NCBI GenBank assembly: GCA_029204225.1
Contig: CM055095.1
Span: 37,844,597 to 37,908,596, forward strand
Direction: 5' to 3'
Source: Diphasiastrum complanatum
Taxonomy: Eukaryota; Streptophyta; Lycopodiopsida; Lycopodiales; Lycopodiaceae
DNA: 64,000 bases
The position numbers and the translations under genes were made by a program. How positions within the stretch are numbered: position 1 is the stretch's first letter; every line of letters starts with the position of its first letter. Below are positions 31,750 through 41,996 of the stretch, in pieces. A model generated the notes under the pieces. That model was not told the origin of the DNA and did not search any database. It saw only the letters and a list, made by a program, of their open reading frames with translations.

Positions 31750-33760
31750 AATGCAGATCAGCATTGGTTGTTGAAGACCATTTGGCCGATGAGATTTCAA
31801 TTGGAAACTCACTAGGCTCTATCTTGACTTCTAAATCTATGACATCAATGCTAAATATTAACAAAATGAAAAAGATTAAGGGCTTTAGTTACTGATAGCA
31901 TTATGGATGAAGTTGGAAAAATATTAGACACTACATTGCTTCAGGGAGCATGTGACTTTTCTAGCATCAGTAGAGAAGCATATGCAACAATGTTTAAGAT
32001 GATAAAAGAGGCATTTGCACAAGTAAATATTAAAAAGTTTCCAATCCCATGACCATTTCATCTTTTTTTTAAAAAGACATGTTAGACCATGGTATGCAGA
32101 CAATCGTTGGTAATCCATCTCATATCAATGAAGTGTATTGCTTGAAAGGAGAAAGTCCAGCATATAAGAATTCCAACAATTTATTTATTGACATTAATCA
32201 GTTATTAACATTCATCATAAATTTTTATGGTATTACAAATGAGAATGTCAATAACAAGTTGATAGTTGTTCTCAAGTTAGATGAGTTTGAAATTATAAAA
32301 GGACAAAAAATGGAAAGAGTCAGTCTCACAATCATGAATGGAGCACTTTCAAATTTAGAAGACTCCGAAGGCCTCAATTTCAGTGTTCAAGCAGAAAATG
32401 ATATCTGGTGGTTGGCAACATTTCAAGTATAGCAGCTCCTTTGCATAATAAATAGGGATAATCATTTGAATATGGATTTCATATCTAAAATCTTCTCTGT
32501 GTTAATATTATGAGGCTAATCACGTTTTTGTATTCTCTTATAGGTGCTGAAAGAAGACCATAACATTCTCTCATGGATATTTAATAGAACATCATATCCT
32601 GCCACCATAAAAAATCACATGGAGGGAGTTCCACTCAATATTCCTGGAATTGGCACTTTCAACATTGAATGGCATTTAGCAGGAGATCTAAAGACATTAA
32701 AATGTATGTTCAATGTATCTCATGGCGCTAACTCTAAACACCCTTGTTTGTACTACATGAAAACAACAAAAGACATGACAAGGAGTACATGAATATCAAG
32801 AGATCGAAAAGATCCTAATTGGAAACCTGTACTATCGATTCCTCTACGAAATGTTCATATCTGTACATTGCATGCGGAGGTGCGTATTATAGAAAAAATC
32901 TTCACATCTTGTTTGCATGGAATTCCTAGCCAGAGGCCTCTGCAAAGGAAGCTATTTCCAGATTAGAGGACGTGTTGTCCAAAGCAGACTTACATAAAGG
33001 CCACGTTAAAATAAAAAAAGATGACAAGTTATCAGGTAAAACAGGAAATATTCCATGCAAGCCGAGCATTGGAAGATCTAAAGCTTGAAGATTTTTATCA
33101 AATTAGTCTGGCAAACAATCTAAGGTTCGATACATGGTTTGGAAAGAAATTATTGCAGCAACTCAAGATTTCGAAGAAGAAGGTTCTACTCGTATACACA
33201 AAGTAAAAAGTTATACAACATGGTGAAATACTTGAGAAAAGATAAATTTTCAAATACCGATGTTCAAATGATACAGAAAACAACCAATAAATTTGTGGAT
33301 GCAGTTCAGAGTGCATGGGGGTGTTGATCATATAACACATTATATGGTAAGATTTTGATTTTACACTACGATAGACAAATATGTGCAATTAAATTAGATA
33401 CTTTTGGTACTGATTTAGATTATGTTTTTATGACATGCAACACATATTACGACATCATTCGACATTCTTTGCAAGAAATAGTGGAAGTCTTAGCATATGG
33501 TCATCGCAAGGAACGAAAAAATCTCATTGGCAAGCAAGAGCGGCATTTCATAAAAGTACACAACATGGCGGGACTAGCACAAAAAACAACTATATATTGC
33601 AACTTTTCCAATGGTTTTACAAAAGAATCCAAATTCGTCATAATACAAAATCAACGGATTATAAAAAAATTCAAAAAGCATGCAAATTTATACAAGCCAG
33701 TAGACTATAGACACACAATAAAATTTTGTATATTAAATAAAAATATTCACAAAGTATAAT
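31750..33760 (+). pseudogene. Spliced transposase-like gene, degenerate
   Basis: Coding pieces follow one another on the plus strand. ALVTDSIMDEVGKI lies at about 31879 and MLDHGMQTIVGNPSHINEVY from 32079, ending LKLDEFEIIKGQKMERVSL...WWLATFQ at an intron. The intron is donor GTATAG near 32428, acceptor CTTATAG ending 32543. The next exon carries HNILSWIFNRTS and HLAGDLKTLKCMF...HPCLYY. Further pieces run to 33710 and include SHWQARAAFHKSTQHGG. Conserved-looking GDLK, H-P-C and KSHWQAR...HGG blocks resemble transposase-like proteins of animal and plant repeats, but I cannot name the superfamily. Frame changes and stops break it. Confidence 0.5.
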
Positions 33761-33770
33761 TCAGCAGTAT

Positions 33771-35150
33771 CTAATCTGCTTCCAATAGTTTTTCCAATGA
33801 AAGTTGCAACTTAGAATAATGCAACAATTTTCTTCTTTCGTATGGATCCAATAGCTCATAGTTTTCATGCTTACTCGAATCAACGTAAGCAGCATACACT
33901 GCAAAATGAGATGATCTGAGCATGGAATTCACTGGTCCATATCCTAAAATTTTAACCGCAATAGTTTTCTTTACAAAAATTATTTTATGCATCTTATTAA
34001 AATTATGTCCTCGAAGAAAGACAGTGCCTTGATTGCCATAATCATAGTTTCACCATGTTAATGAAACTTTGAATGGGCAACACTTATCTCATTATTTTTT
34101 AAGGACTTTGATAGTGCCCGAGTGCATGATCTCTTAAAAATTCTCCCGCAGAAGATCTCTGCCCTCCTCGACAAATTGCGAAATCATCAAGGAAAATTGT
34201 TTCGTAAAATGATAAAAAATAATGTAAGCTCCAATATATAACAAATCTACTAGTACTTGATAAGAGACAAAAACTTACGCATTCGGCTTTGTCTTCTCTG
34301 ATTACTGTCTCTTCATCAATATTATGTCCACCTTTCGATGTCAATATTGTTGGTGAATAGACAGTTGGCTGTGGAAAACCAAGTTGACTTTGGATTCTAA
34401 GAAACTCCTCCTCAGAAGGTAAATCATTTTCTTTGTTGTGCATTTCCTCCACAGCCATTTTCAGGCAATCTTTCCCTGAATAAAACTTATCATTATATAC
34501 ATTGTCAACACCAGGGAGAAGATCATCAGCATCAAAATCAATTATATTCGAAAATTCATCAAGCTCTTTGTTCAAAATGCAAAGAGTCTCAGCTTCAGTA
34601 AAGTCAAAAAGATCCGATATATCCGATATTGTCAAAAAGGAATTATTATCTATATTATAAGTAAGCAAAGTGATCAAAGATTTATCAGAAGGAGAAAGGG
34701 TAGTGGGTGTTCTAGGGCCTATAAAAGTAGCCCTATTTCGAACATGATCAAAATCAGAACAATCATCTAAATTAACACTCGTGTCAATAAAAAGGTATCT
34801 ATATCTACAATCTTTGACTTTTCAGACTTTGTACCACTAGAAGAAGTTGCTTTAGAAGTGGAGGGCACAGAGTCTGAATCGTCAAAAATATTTAACAAAA
34901 GAAAAAAAGTAAAATCAGACTGAAAATCAACAAATCTACATTTTTTATTATGAATTGGACACTCATCTACAGACTTGAAATCATTATGTAACTTGGTAAA
35001 CATTCTGTCAAGCTTAGCTTTGTAGATATGCTTGTCGACTGTCACCAGGTCCTGATAATGAATCATGTCTTTATTCTGAGACCTGAATAACGGAGTACTG
35101 AGCAGGGACTTAAATATGAGATATATCTCAGAAAATGCCTCCACACCAGG
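33771..35150 (-). pseudogene. Decayed multi-exon gene convergent with the transposase-like gene
   Basis: On the minus strand the frame from about 35150 gives EAFSEIYLIFKSLLST, a Cys/His-containing DECPIHNKKCRFVDF and a Ser-rich linker (SVPSTSKATSSSGTKSEKSK). After a 1-bp shift near 34785 it continues to a donor C|GTAAGT near 34277, which also ends the acidic stretch EMHNKENDLPSEEEFLRIQS. A last exon (about 34180-33771, with stops) ends AVYAAYVDSSKHENYELLDP...KLLEAD. Stop codons of this gene and the plus-strand gene on its left are about 60 bp apart, so both probably belong to one element. The family is not recognised. Confidence 0.4.
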
Positions 35151-35547
35151 GCCCTCAGTTATAGAAGGTAGAGGAAAAAAAAAAAAAAAAGGGATTTGAA
35201 ATAGTCCAACCTATCAGTAATACCAAATTCATTAAAAAAAAAAAAACAAACTGAATTCAAAATTAGACATTCTAAACAAAAAGAATAGAACTGAAGTTTC
35301 AAATATCGCTCTCAAGCGCAAACCCCAGGTCAGACAAGCACGTCAAGGCAACGTGCGCTCGAGAGAGATATTGGAAGCTGGAGTATCGAATCCGAGCACA
35401 AGAACAACGAGCAGGATACTAGAGGATGCAGTATCGGATCCAGACGTATAATAGTCAACGAGACGTAATGAGAGCAAGCGGCGCGTTTGAAATCGATATC
35501 CGGCAAAGCAATCGTAAATTTGCGTGAAAATCCGAACTGAAAAAAAC

Positions 35548-35560
35548 CTATTTATATAAA
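35548..35560 (-). promoter_or_regulatory. Leftward TATA box
   Basis: On the minus strand the sequence is CACACGTGCAAA, then a T run, then TATATAAATAGG. The same G-box-to-TATA arrangement, mirrored, precedes the H3-like gene. In copy B the equivalent site has decayed to TTTAAATATG. Confidence 0.6.
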
Positions 35561-36445
35561 AAAATTTGCACGTGTGGAGGAGTGACGAAGGAACACGTGT
35601 CGACATGTGATTGGCCAAAATAAATGTGTCGTACCTTGAATGATTGATTAGACATCTGTCACGTGCGAGAATGACACACGTCGATAAGGGATTCACGCAC
35701 GTGTCTTAGCCCACGTGTCTCCATAATTGGGCCATCATTATCAGTACGGACATTCCACGTGGTCTAGTCATCTGACGACACGTGTCTCGGCCGTCTTTTC
35801 ACACATGCAAAAATTTGCAAAAATTCATAAAAAAAAAAAACAAACTGGATTCAAAATTAAACATTTTAAACAAAAATAACAGAACTAAAGTTCCAAATAT
35901 CACTCTCAAGCGCAAACCCCAGGTCCGACAAGCACGTCAAATCAACGTGCGCCCGAGAGAGATATTTGAAGTTGGAGTATCGGATCCGGACGCAAGAACA
36001 ACGAGCAGAAAAAAAAAGGGTTGCGAGACGCGTTCGAATGCGATACCGGACGATGCAGTATCAAATCCAGACGCATAATAGCCAACGAGATGTAATGAGA
36101 GTGAGCGGCGCGCTTGAAATCGATATCCGGCAAAGCAATCGTGAATTTGCGTGAAAATCTGAGCCCAAGAAGACATATTTAAAAAAAGAAAATTCGCACG
36201 TGTGGAGGAGTAGTGAAGGAACACGTGTCGACTTGTGATTGGCCAAATTAAATGCGCCGTACCTAGTATGATTGATCTGACATCTGTCACGTGCGAGAAT
36301 GACACGCGTCGATTAGGGATTCGCGCATATGTCTCAGCCCACGTGGCCTCATAATTGGGTCATCATTGTCAGTACGGACATTCCACGTGGTCTAATCATC
36401 TGACGACATGTGTCTCGGCCATCTTTTCACACGTGCAAAAATTTC

Positions 36446-36456
36446 GTATATATAAG
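36446..36456 (+). promoter_or_regulatory. Rightward TATA box of the H3-like gene
   Basis: CACACGTGCAAAAATTTCG is followed by TATATATAAGTCC, about 300 bp upstream of the H3-like ATG. A transcription start near 36480 would give a leader of about 280 bp. Confidence 0.6.
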
Positions 36457-36757
36457 TCCTCGGAATTTTCATTTTTTTTTGCAAAATTTTCGCTTTTAGC
36501 TCCCAATATCGCTCTCAACCGCGCTCTTTCATCTTTCAAGCTTCTGTCCTCTCACAATGTGCTCGAGTCCAATACCGCCTGCTGTGCTTTTGAACGCGCA
36601 TCCCTTTTCTGCAAATAATCTCTGTAGATCTTGCGCTCGAAACCGATATTTAGTGCTGGTATCGATCTCAAGTGCCCTTTCATCGCAAATTTTTTTGTTT
36701 TGATCCACTTTTGTTTTGTTCAAACTTCTTTTTGTTATTTTTCTTTTTCCAAGAATG

Positions 36758-37498
36758 ATGGCTAGGACCAAATCCACCGCCCGTGCCATCACCACTGTAC
36801 AGCCATTCCATTCTCGTGTTCCCCCTGGTACTGGTTGTAGGTGTGGCAGGAAGCAGGTCTGGTTGAGGGAGATCAGAAAACTTCAGAGATCAACTGAATT
36901 GTTAATCCCTAGAGATCCTTTCGGCCGATTTCTACGGAATGTCACTCTGTCACTTGGGCTAGATGGTTTTGTCATGACAGCCATGCAGGCCTTGCAGGGT
37001 GCTGCAGAAGGTTTTATGTCCCAGATTTTTGAGGATACTTGTCTTTTGGCAGTGCATGGTAAGCGTGTCACCATCATGCCAAAGGATTTCGTCATTCTCA
37101 AAAGGCTTCTGGACAGATATTTTGGTCTGCATGTTGATAATGCCAGCACTTCCAGAGACCTGCCTCTGGATAGAACCAATGTGCCTACTACCTCTAGAAG
37201 GAAGAGAAAGCAGGCTATCCCCAAGAAGGTTGGATCTCAAAGGCCAGCTGCTTTCCTTCCTCCTAGACGTATCCCGGCCAAGAGACCCCGTGTCTTTCTG
37301 AGCTATGAGTTAGATGCTGGAGAATTTGACTCAGATCGAGAATCTTCACCCAGTCCTCCTCCTATTATTCGTCTAGCTCCTCAGCAGGTTTCATCACCAA
37401 AAGTGTTGATTACCCAAGAGGAGCTAGACAGAATAATAGAGAAATCTGTAAATATTCTTTCCACTTTTGTTTCTGCTCCTGTACATAATTTTTTGTGA
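36758..37498 (+). CDS. Divergent histone-H3-like protein with C-terminal extension
   Basis: 246 residues. The ATG at 36758 was chosen because it gives MARTK like H3; another ATG is directly upstream at 36755. Histone fold landmarks in order: VWLREIRKLQRSTELLI (34-50, alpha-N), DPFGRFLRNV (53-62, alpha-1), TAMQALQGAAEGFMSQIFED (74-93, alpha-2), HGKRVTIMPKD (100-110) and alpha-3. The tail keeps ARTK-TAR (R2, T3, K4, R8) but has Ala-Ile where K9-S10 should be. It is about 13 residues shorter than canonical H3 and has no K27 counterpart. Residues 122-246 are an extra domain with basic, NLS-like stretches (SRRKRKQAIPKK, RRIPAKRPR), an acidic patch and a helical end. There is no intron. It is intact amid decayed neighbours, and the role is unknown. 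A diverged CenH3 is an alternative, but the ARTK start and long C-terminal extension argue against it. Confidence 0.8.
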   Translation: MARTKSTARAITTVQPFHSRVPPGTGCRCGRKQVWLREIRKLQRSTELLIPRDPFGRFLRNVTLSLGLDGFVMTAMQALQGAAEGFMSQIFEDTCLLAVHGKRVTIMPKDFVILKRLLDRYFGLHVDNASTSRDLPLDRTNVPTTSRRKRKQAIPKKVGSQRPAAFLPPRRIPAKRPRVFLSYELDAGEFDSDRESSPSPPPIIRLAPQQVSSPKVLITQEELDRIIEKSVNILSTFVSAPVHNFL

Positions 37499-37514
37499 GA
37501 ATTCCATACGATCC

Positions 37515-38778
37515 AACCCAGGGTTTTTTTTATTCTGACCATTATAATCAATACGAGGCCTACCTAGCTAGCAAAATTGATCTTCTCGGCAACCTCAAAA
37601 ATTTCAGATGCAATAGTAGAGGCCGAAGTTTCTTTTTTACAGAATAGTATTAGTTTCGATTCCCATATTACAGTTTTTGTAGTTAGTCCATTTTTCATGA
37701 GAGCGGTAAAGGCGAAAGAAGCCAATTTTGAGAAGGCTGTCTATTTTATCGAGTGCAGTCCTATGGCAAAATTTTATTTGATTTCATATGAAAATAAGTA
37801 AGGATTGCTCTTTTGTTTTTGTTGCTTTAATCTGGATTGTTGCATGTCTCATTGCTTTAATAAGAACGGAATTTTTTCATAAATATGAATTTAACGATAT
37901 TTGTATCTTAGTTGTTGCAGTCGACATTGGAGCCTAAACATTCTTTTTGTAAAGATAAATGAGGAGAGAGACTATCAAATTTTCTATTTGTAAATTAAAC
38001 TCAGCTGCAAATACACATAGAGATTTTGATTTTCTACTTCATGATGTCGTTCGGGAAATACCGACAACGACAACTTCAATTGGAGATATAACCATTAAAT
38101 CTCTCAAGGTATATTCAATTTATCTCTGATATGCATGTATTTCTTTTTTAATTCGAATGTATCGTCATAGCATAAATAAAATTTCTATCATAATATTACT
38201 GATTTTTGTTCTATATATGCAGTTTGTACAACAAAATGACGCTTTTAGTTGTGCATGGTTCGTCCTGTACAATACGAAGCTATTTTTTGAATGGTATAAT
38301 TTACAAACGGATGTAGATATTGAAAAGGTAATATTCTATTCATTTGTAGTTCATTTCATTCTTATTCATATTTTATTACTATCATTGTTTGTAATTTGCT
38401 GATTCTCGTGTTTTGTGATGACAGTTCACTCTTGAGCCGTATACTCCTGATGATGTATATAGATTTTGGCAAGAGTTGATCAGAACCTTTGCCCAGTACG
38501 GTGTAAGCGTTGCACCTACAATCAAGAGTCCTCAAAAGGAAGCTGCTCTTGCCTTAACAGTCTTTCAGGTTGTTCAGGATGCAGATCTTATTTTATATGA
38601 TAAAAATAAAATAAAAATCCTTCCTAATACAGAGGAAGGCAATTTTGTAGCAGATATTCTTCTTGTCTAAAATGACATTGAGGCCCTTCTTGAAACAGAG
38701 GAGGGCGAGATTATAGGAGCTATTGCTTTTTCAGTTCCTAATACTGATATAGAAAATATAGAAACACTGATTGAATAG
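37515..38778 (+). pseudogene. Ulp1-like (C48) cysteine protease, degenerate, spliced
   Basis: Exons on the plus strand: about 37515-37798 (HITVFVVSPFFMRAV, FIECSPMAKFYLISYENK), ending at donor GTAAGG; about 37921-38109; 38222-38328; and 38425 onward. Acceptors are TTGCAG, TATGCAG and GATGACAG; donors are AAG|GTATAT and AAG|GTAATA. The second exon opens with HWSL at 37925, the typical catalytic His motif. The third carries FVQQNDAFSCAWFVLY with the oxyanion Gln and catalytic Cys (codon 38250-38252). The Asp segment is damaged by a frame change near 38005. A TAA at 38668 interrupts a frame that otherwise runs to 38778. Such deSUMOylase-like proteases are often carried by large plant and fungal DNA transposons. 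Confidence 0.65.
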
Positions 38779-38972
38779 AGATCTGTTTGTAAATAGAGAG
38801 ACATAAAAAAAAAAGATACAATCATTTTACTTGTAAACAACCCGTTTATGGATTTTTTTTATTGATATCACAATAGATTCTTACAATCAGCTTGTGTCCA
38901 TAGTCTAATAATGGAATACAATTTTTCTATAATGATAAAAAGACACTGGCATGTATTTGCTGATAGTGAATC

Positions 38973-39346
38973 TCAATGTTCTTTCATAAGTTGGATTGTT
39001 TCGTCGATATCCCTGCATTTGATCTCGAGCTCATGTCTTTTACGTTCCTGCATAAAACTAATACAAAGTTAGTTAGAATTAGTACAGAGTTTGCATTAGA
39101 AAGTTTTGATTGAAACTATTTATAATAGATCGAGTGTTTACAATTACTTACAAGCTTACCATTGAAAATGAATCTGAAGTCTGAAAGTACATCATCTTGT
39201 AGGAGCAATAGTTCCCGCCGGATGTAGTTTAGACTCCAATCTTCTTCCACCTCAACACATGTCAAAACGACATCATTGTATATAATTTCAATATTTTTTC
39301 GTTTGAATGTCCACTGGCTTCCAAGTCTTGATCGAGTGGCACCCAT
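38973..39346 (-). CDS. Small two-exon gene, 89 residues, unknown
   Basis: Exon 1 is 39346-39152 (MGATRSRLGSQWTFKRKN...RFIFNGKL). It ends at donor CTT|GTAAGT. Exon 2 is 39047-38973, after acceptor TTATGCAG, and reads ERKRHELEIKCRDIDETIQL...KEH stop. The splice keeps the frame exactly, which supports a real gene. The first exon has a hint of a ubiquitin-like beta/alpha pattern (NYIRRELLLLQDDVL), but I would not assign it. It converges with the Ulp1-like gene and probably belongs to the same element. Confidence 0.45.
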
Positions 39347-39616
39347 TTACCTTTATTTTTTTTCCATTTTTGATAATGGAAGCATAAGCTCAACATTTGT
39401 TTTTCAATATGATAACGGAAGCACATGGAAGACATTTTAATTCTATTCTATTTCTCCATCTGATCTTTTGTCCCAGCCTTCATCCATAAGTTCAGATAAT
39501 AAACTATCTGATAAATTTTTGCATGCAAACATTGTTGGGGTTTTGTGTACATTGACACTTGAAAAGAAATCCACAAATATATTCAAGGAAATAAACCAAC
39601 TCAATCTGACTGTTTT

Positions 39617-40095
39617 TTATCCCGTGCTCATTTTTAATGAATTTTTTACATCCTTATATATCTTGTAACGAAATGATTCTGAAACTGTAGCATCTGGTGC
39701 AATCCATTCATCACTTTCAAAACTAGGTAATGGAATCGGTACTATTTGTTCAAAATTTTTCTTTTGTATCAAGAATGTACATTGATTTATAAAAAAAGAT
39801 TCCACTATCAGCTAGATCTTTTACAGTTCTACCTCGATATTGCAGCTGTCCAATATCAGTGTGAATAACATCTAACACACCTGCTAAAGATCCACTCGGC
39901 TCCCATTCATTTATGTTGGATGGATATAAATCTACAAGAGAAAAATGATCAGATTGGCAAGTTTACTACTAAATATTTATGAATGACAAAAATCAAAGTA
40001 TCAAAAATATCAATACTCACAGTTGCTTTTTTTGTAATCCTGACGGTTGAATCCTTGTACATTTATCTCTGAATACTATATACATGTTGGACTAG
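39617..40095 (-). pseudogene. Fragment of an unknown spliced gene
   Basis: Minus-strand pieces: SEINVQGFNRQDYKKSN, ending at donor GTGAGT near 40022; then acceptor TCTTGTAG near 39931 followed by DLYPSNINEWEPSGSLAGVL and GQLQYRGRTVKDLADSGIFF. A frame change near 39760 leads into FEQIVPIPLPSFESDEWIAP, ending 39617. It is protein-like and spliced but broken. No family is recognised. Confidence 0.35.
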
Positions 40096-40790
40096 AATTT
40101 CAGAAATAGATTTTCCTCCTGATGATGTTCTGAAATCCAAAATTTTGGCCTTTCAATAAGATCAAAATGATAGTTTTGACCTTTTCCTTTTTCAAAATGC
40201 TCCTCTTGATGATGGATGCATCAAAACCCAAGAGTTTTTTGAATATTTTCTTGGCACCCATAATCCATTATCATCTGTCTCGTTGAATAGAAGCACAGAG
40301 TTGATTGAGGAGCACGGCTTCCTTGATGGCGCCATTTGTAATTCGCATGCAAAAATTTGAAACAATGAACTATGAATCTGAAAATTTGCGTAGACAAAAA
40401 GCCATAAATCTGAGAAAAAGTGTTGGCAAAAAATTATAACACTGATCTATTTGGCGCCACAAATTAACTCTGGTTATCCCTATTAACCATGGTTTGACTA
40501 TGCATATACATTAATGGTACATCGATTTTCTCATCTCAACCATCTGTCATATTCATTTTCAATATTTTTGGGTCTCTTCGGGCAGTGATGCGCTGAAAGG
40601 GCAGGCCTCATCAACCAATAGCATTTCCACATGCTGCCCGACGAAACAACAATATATTTAAAAAGTTTTTATTTTATTTACATTTGGAAAATTCTACGTT
40701 ACGTAGAACCCCGAAGCTAAGGTTTCAATTGGTCCACATGGCGACGAAAATAAGAAAAATAAAATAAAAAAGCATTTTTTTCAAAGGCCC
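40096..40790. other. No gene recognised
   Basis: AT-rich sequence that probably contains the right edge of the multi-gene cluster, although no terminal repeat was identified. A small inverted pair (GGGCAG/CTGCCC, 40580-40645) is present. Confidence 0.35.
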
Positions 40791-41335
40791 TCGTCGGGCT
40801 CTTAGTTTCTCTAATGTCTCCAAGAAGAATTCGAAGAAACAACAGAAGAAGAAGGTTGTCAAACAATGCAACAACAATCAAAAGCAGTCATAGAAGCAAG
40901 GTCCAAATCAGAATCAGCAATCTGCTCAGAACAAGAAAAGAATGTTCTGCAAATACTGCAAAAGGACGAATGACGAGATCTAGGACTGTCAAATCTTGAA
41001 GTTCAACAACAACAACAACAACAAACAACTGGATCAACAAGCCAACAAAGTTGTCGATTCGAAGAAAAGTATCGAAGCTGATGATGAGCAAAATGCCTTC
41101 ATGGTGAACCATCACCATGTTAAACAAATTGAGAAATGGTTCCTTGATTCTGGAGCGACGCACTACATGACAAGCCATCAAGAGTGATTTACCAATTATT
41201 CAGTCTATAGCACCAAAAAATTCGTTCACTTCAAAGATAACAACTCACACATGATCAGAGGTGAATGTACTGTTAAATTCAATTTTCAGCATGGACTATC
41301 ATGTTAAAAATTCACAATTCTAGCTTGACTAGTTT
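40791..41335 (+). pseudogene. Ty1/copia gag-protease fragment
   Basis: One frame with stops reads through a Lys/Gln/Asn-rich stretch and then a zinc knuckle, MFCKYCKRTNDEI-stop-DC, whose His is replaced. After a spacer comes the protease motif KWFLDSGATHYMTSHQ with the catalytic DSG. It ends before the integrase and lies just upstream of, but is distinct from, the next copia LTR. Confidence 0.75.
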
Positions 41336-41439
41336 TGGTCATATGACTTGTAAATAGTTAGATGGTCATGATGTGGCTTGTCACACGTGCCAAATAGCAT
41401 AGGATTCAATCCATAAGGATGTTCTCAAGTAGACCTAAG

Positions 41440-41984
41440 TGTTAGAACCTTTGGAATGAGTCCAAATTATGCTTAGATACAAGGGAGAAAAAATAGGAGC
41501 TATTTTTGGTAATTTTTGCATTGTTGAGGGATCTCCAAGATTCCAACCTTGACTTGGTAGGGATGAAAGATCCACCAAAATTAGCATTAGGGATAGGTTT
41601 AGGGCTACTCATACCTGCCCAAAACCGTGATGGATCATGTATATATAGGTGATGATATCTCACCAAAATCAATCAAGCAATTTCATGATTTTTTCTCTCA
41701 TAATGGTGCAATTGCTCTCTATGTTCATAATTTTTTGAGTACTTGTGATTACTAATGATTATAGGATTGAATGCAGGTCTGGTGTACAGTACTCAGACTG
41801 TGAGAGGGCGTACTTTCACACGTGTGAAGCCTTCTTCAAGGATTTGGGCCATTTAGTGAGGTTCAAGCATAGATTTTTGATGGATTTTGATGGTTCAACT
41901 TGTGCTAATCTTATGAAATCATAATCTATTGTTTCCCTCATCATTTCAAGTGTTTTAGGATCCTTATTTGCTGTAATTTTTACA
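41440..41984 (+). repeat. 5' LTR of a Ty1/copia element
   Basis: It begins TGTTAGAACC and ends TTTTTACA immediately before the primer-binding site, so the ends are TG...CA with a short inverted match. A TATATATAGG box lies near 41638. No 3' LTR is present in the window, so the left boundary is inferred from the TG start. Confidence 0.6.
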
Positions 41985-41996
41985 TGGTATCAGAGC
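41985..41996 (+). other. Primer-binding site of the copia element
   Basis: TGGTATCAGAGC, complementary to the 3' end of initiator tRNA-Met, directly follows the LTR. Confidence 0.85.

Larger units (their letters stand above)
35215..36456. promoter_or_regulatory. 594-bp tandemly duplicated divergent promoter block rich in G-boxes
   Basis: CTCAAGCGCAAACCCCAGGT occurs at 35311 and again at 35905, and the following 500 bp repeat in the same order with about 85-90% similarity. Copy A alone has CACGTG at 35569, 35594, 35660, 35698, 35712, 35756 and 35779; copy B keeps most of them (for example 36338, 36385, 36431). CACGTG is the core bound by plant bZIP and bHLH factors. The block sits between a leftward gene (start near 35150) and the rightward H3-like gene. 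Confidence 0.75.

Noticed and set aside
36758-37498. H3-like ORF as the centromeric histone CenH3
   Set aside because: CenH3 has a divergent tail and ends just after alpha-3. This protein keeps the ARTK start and carries a long C-terminal extension in a repeat context.
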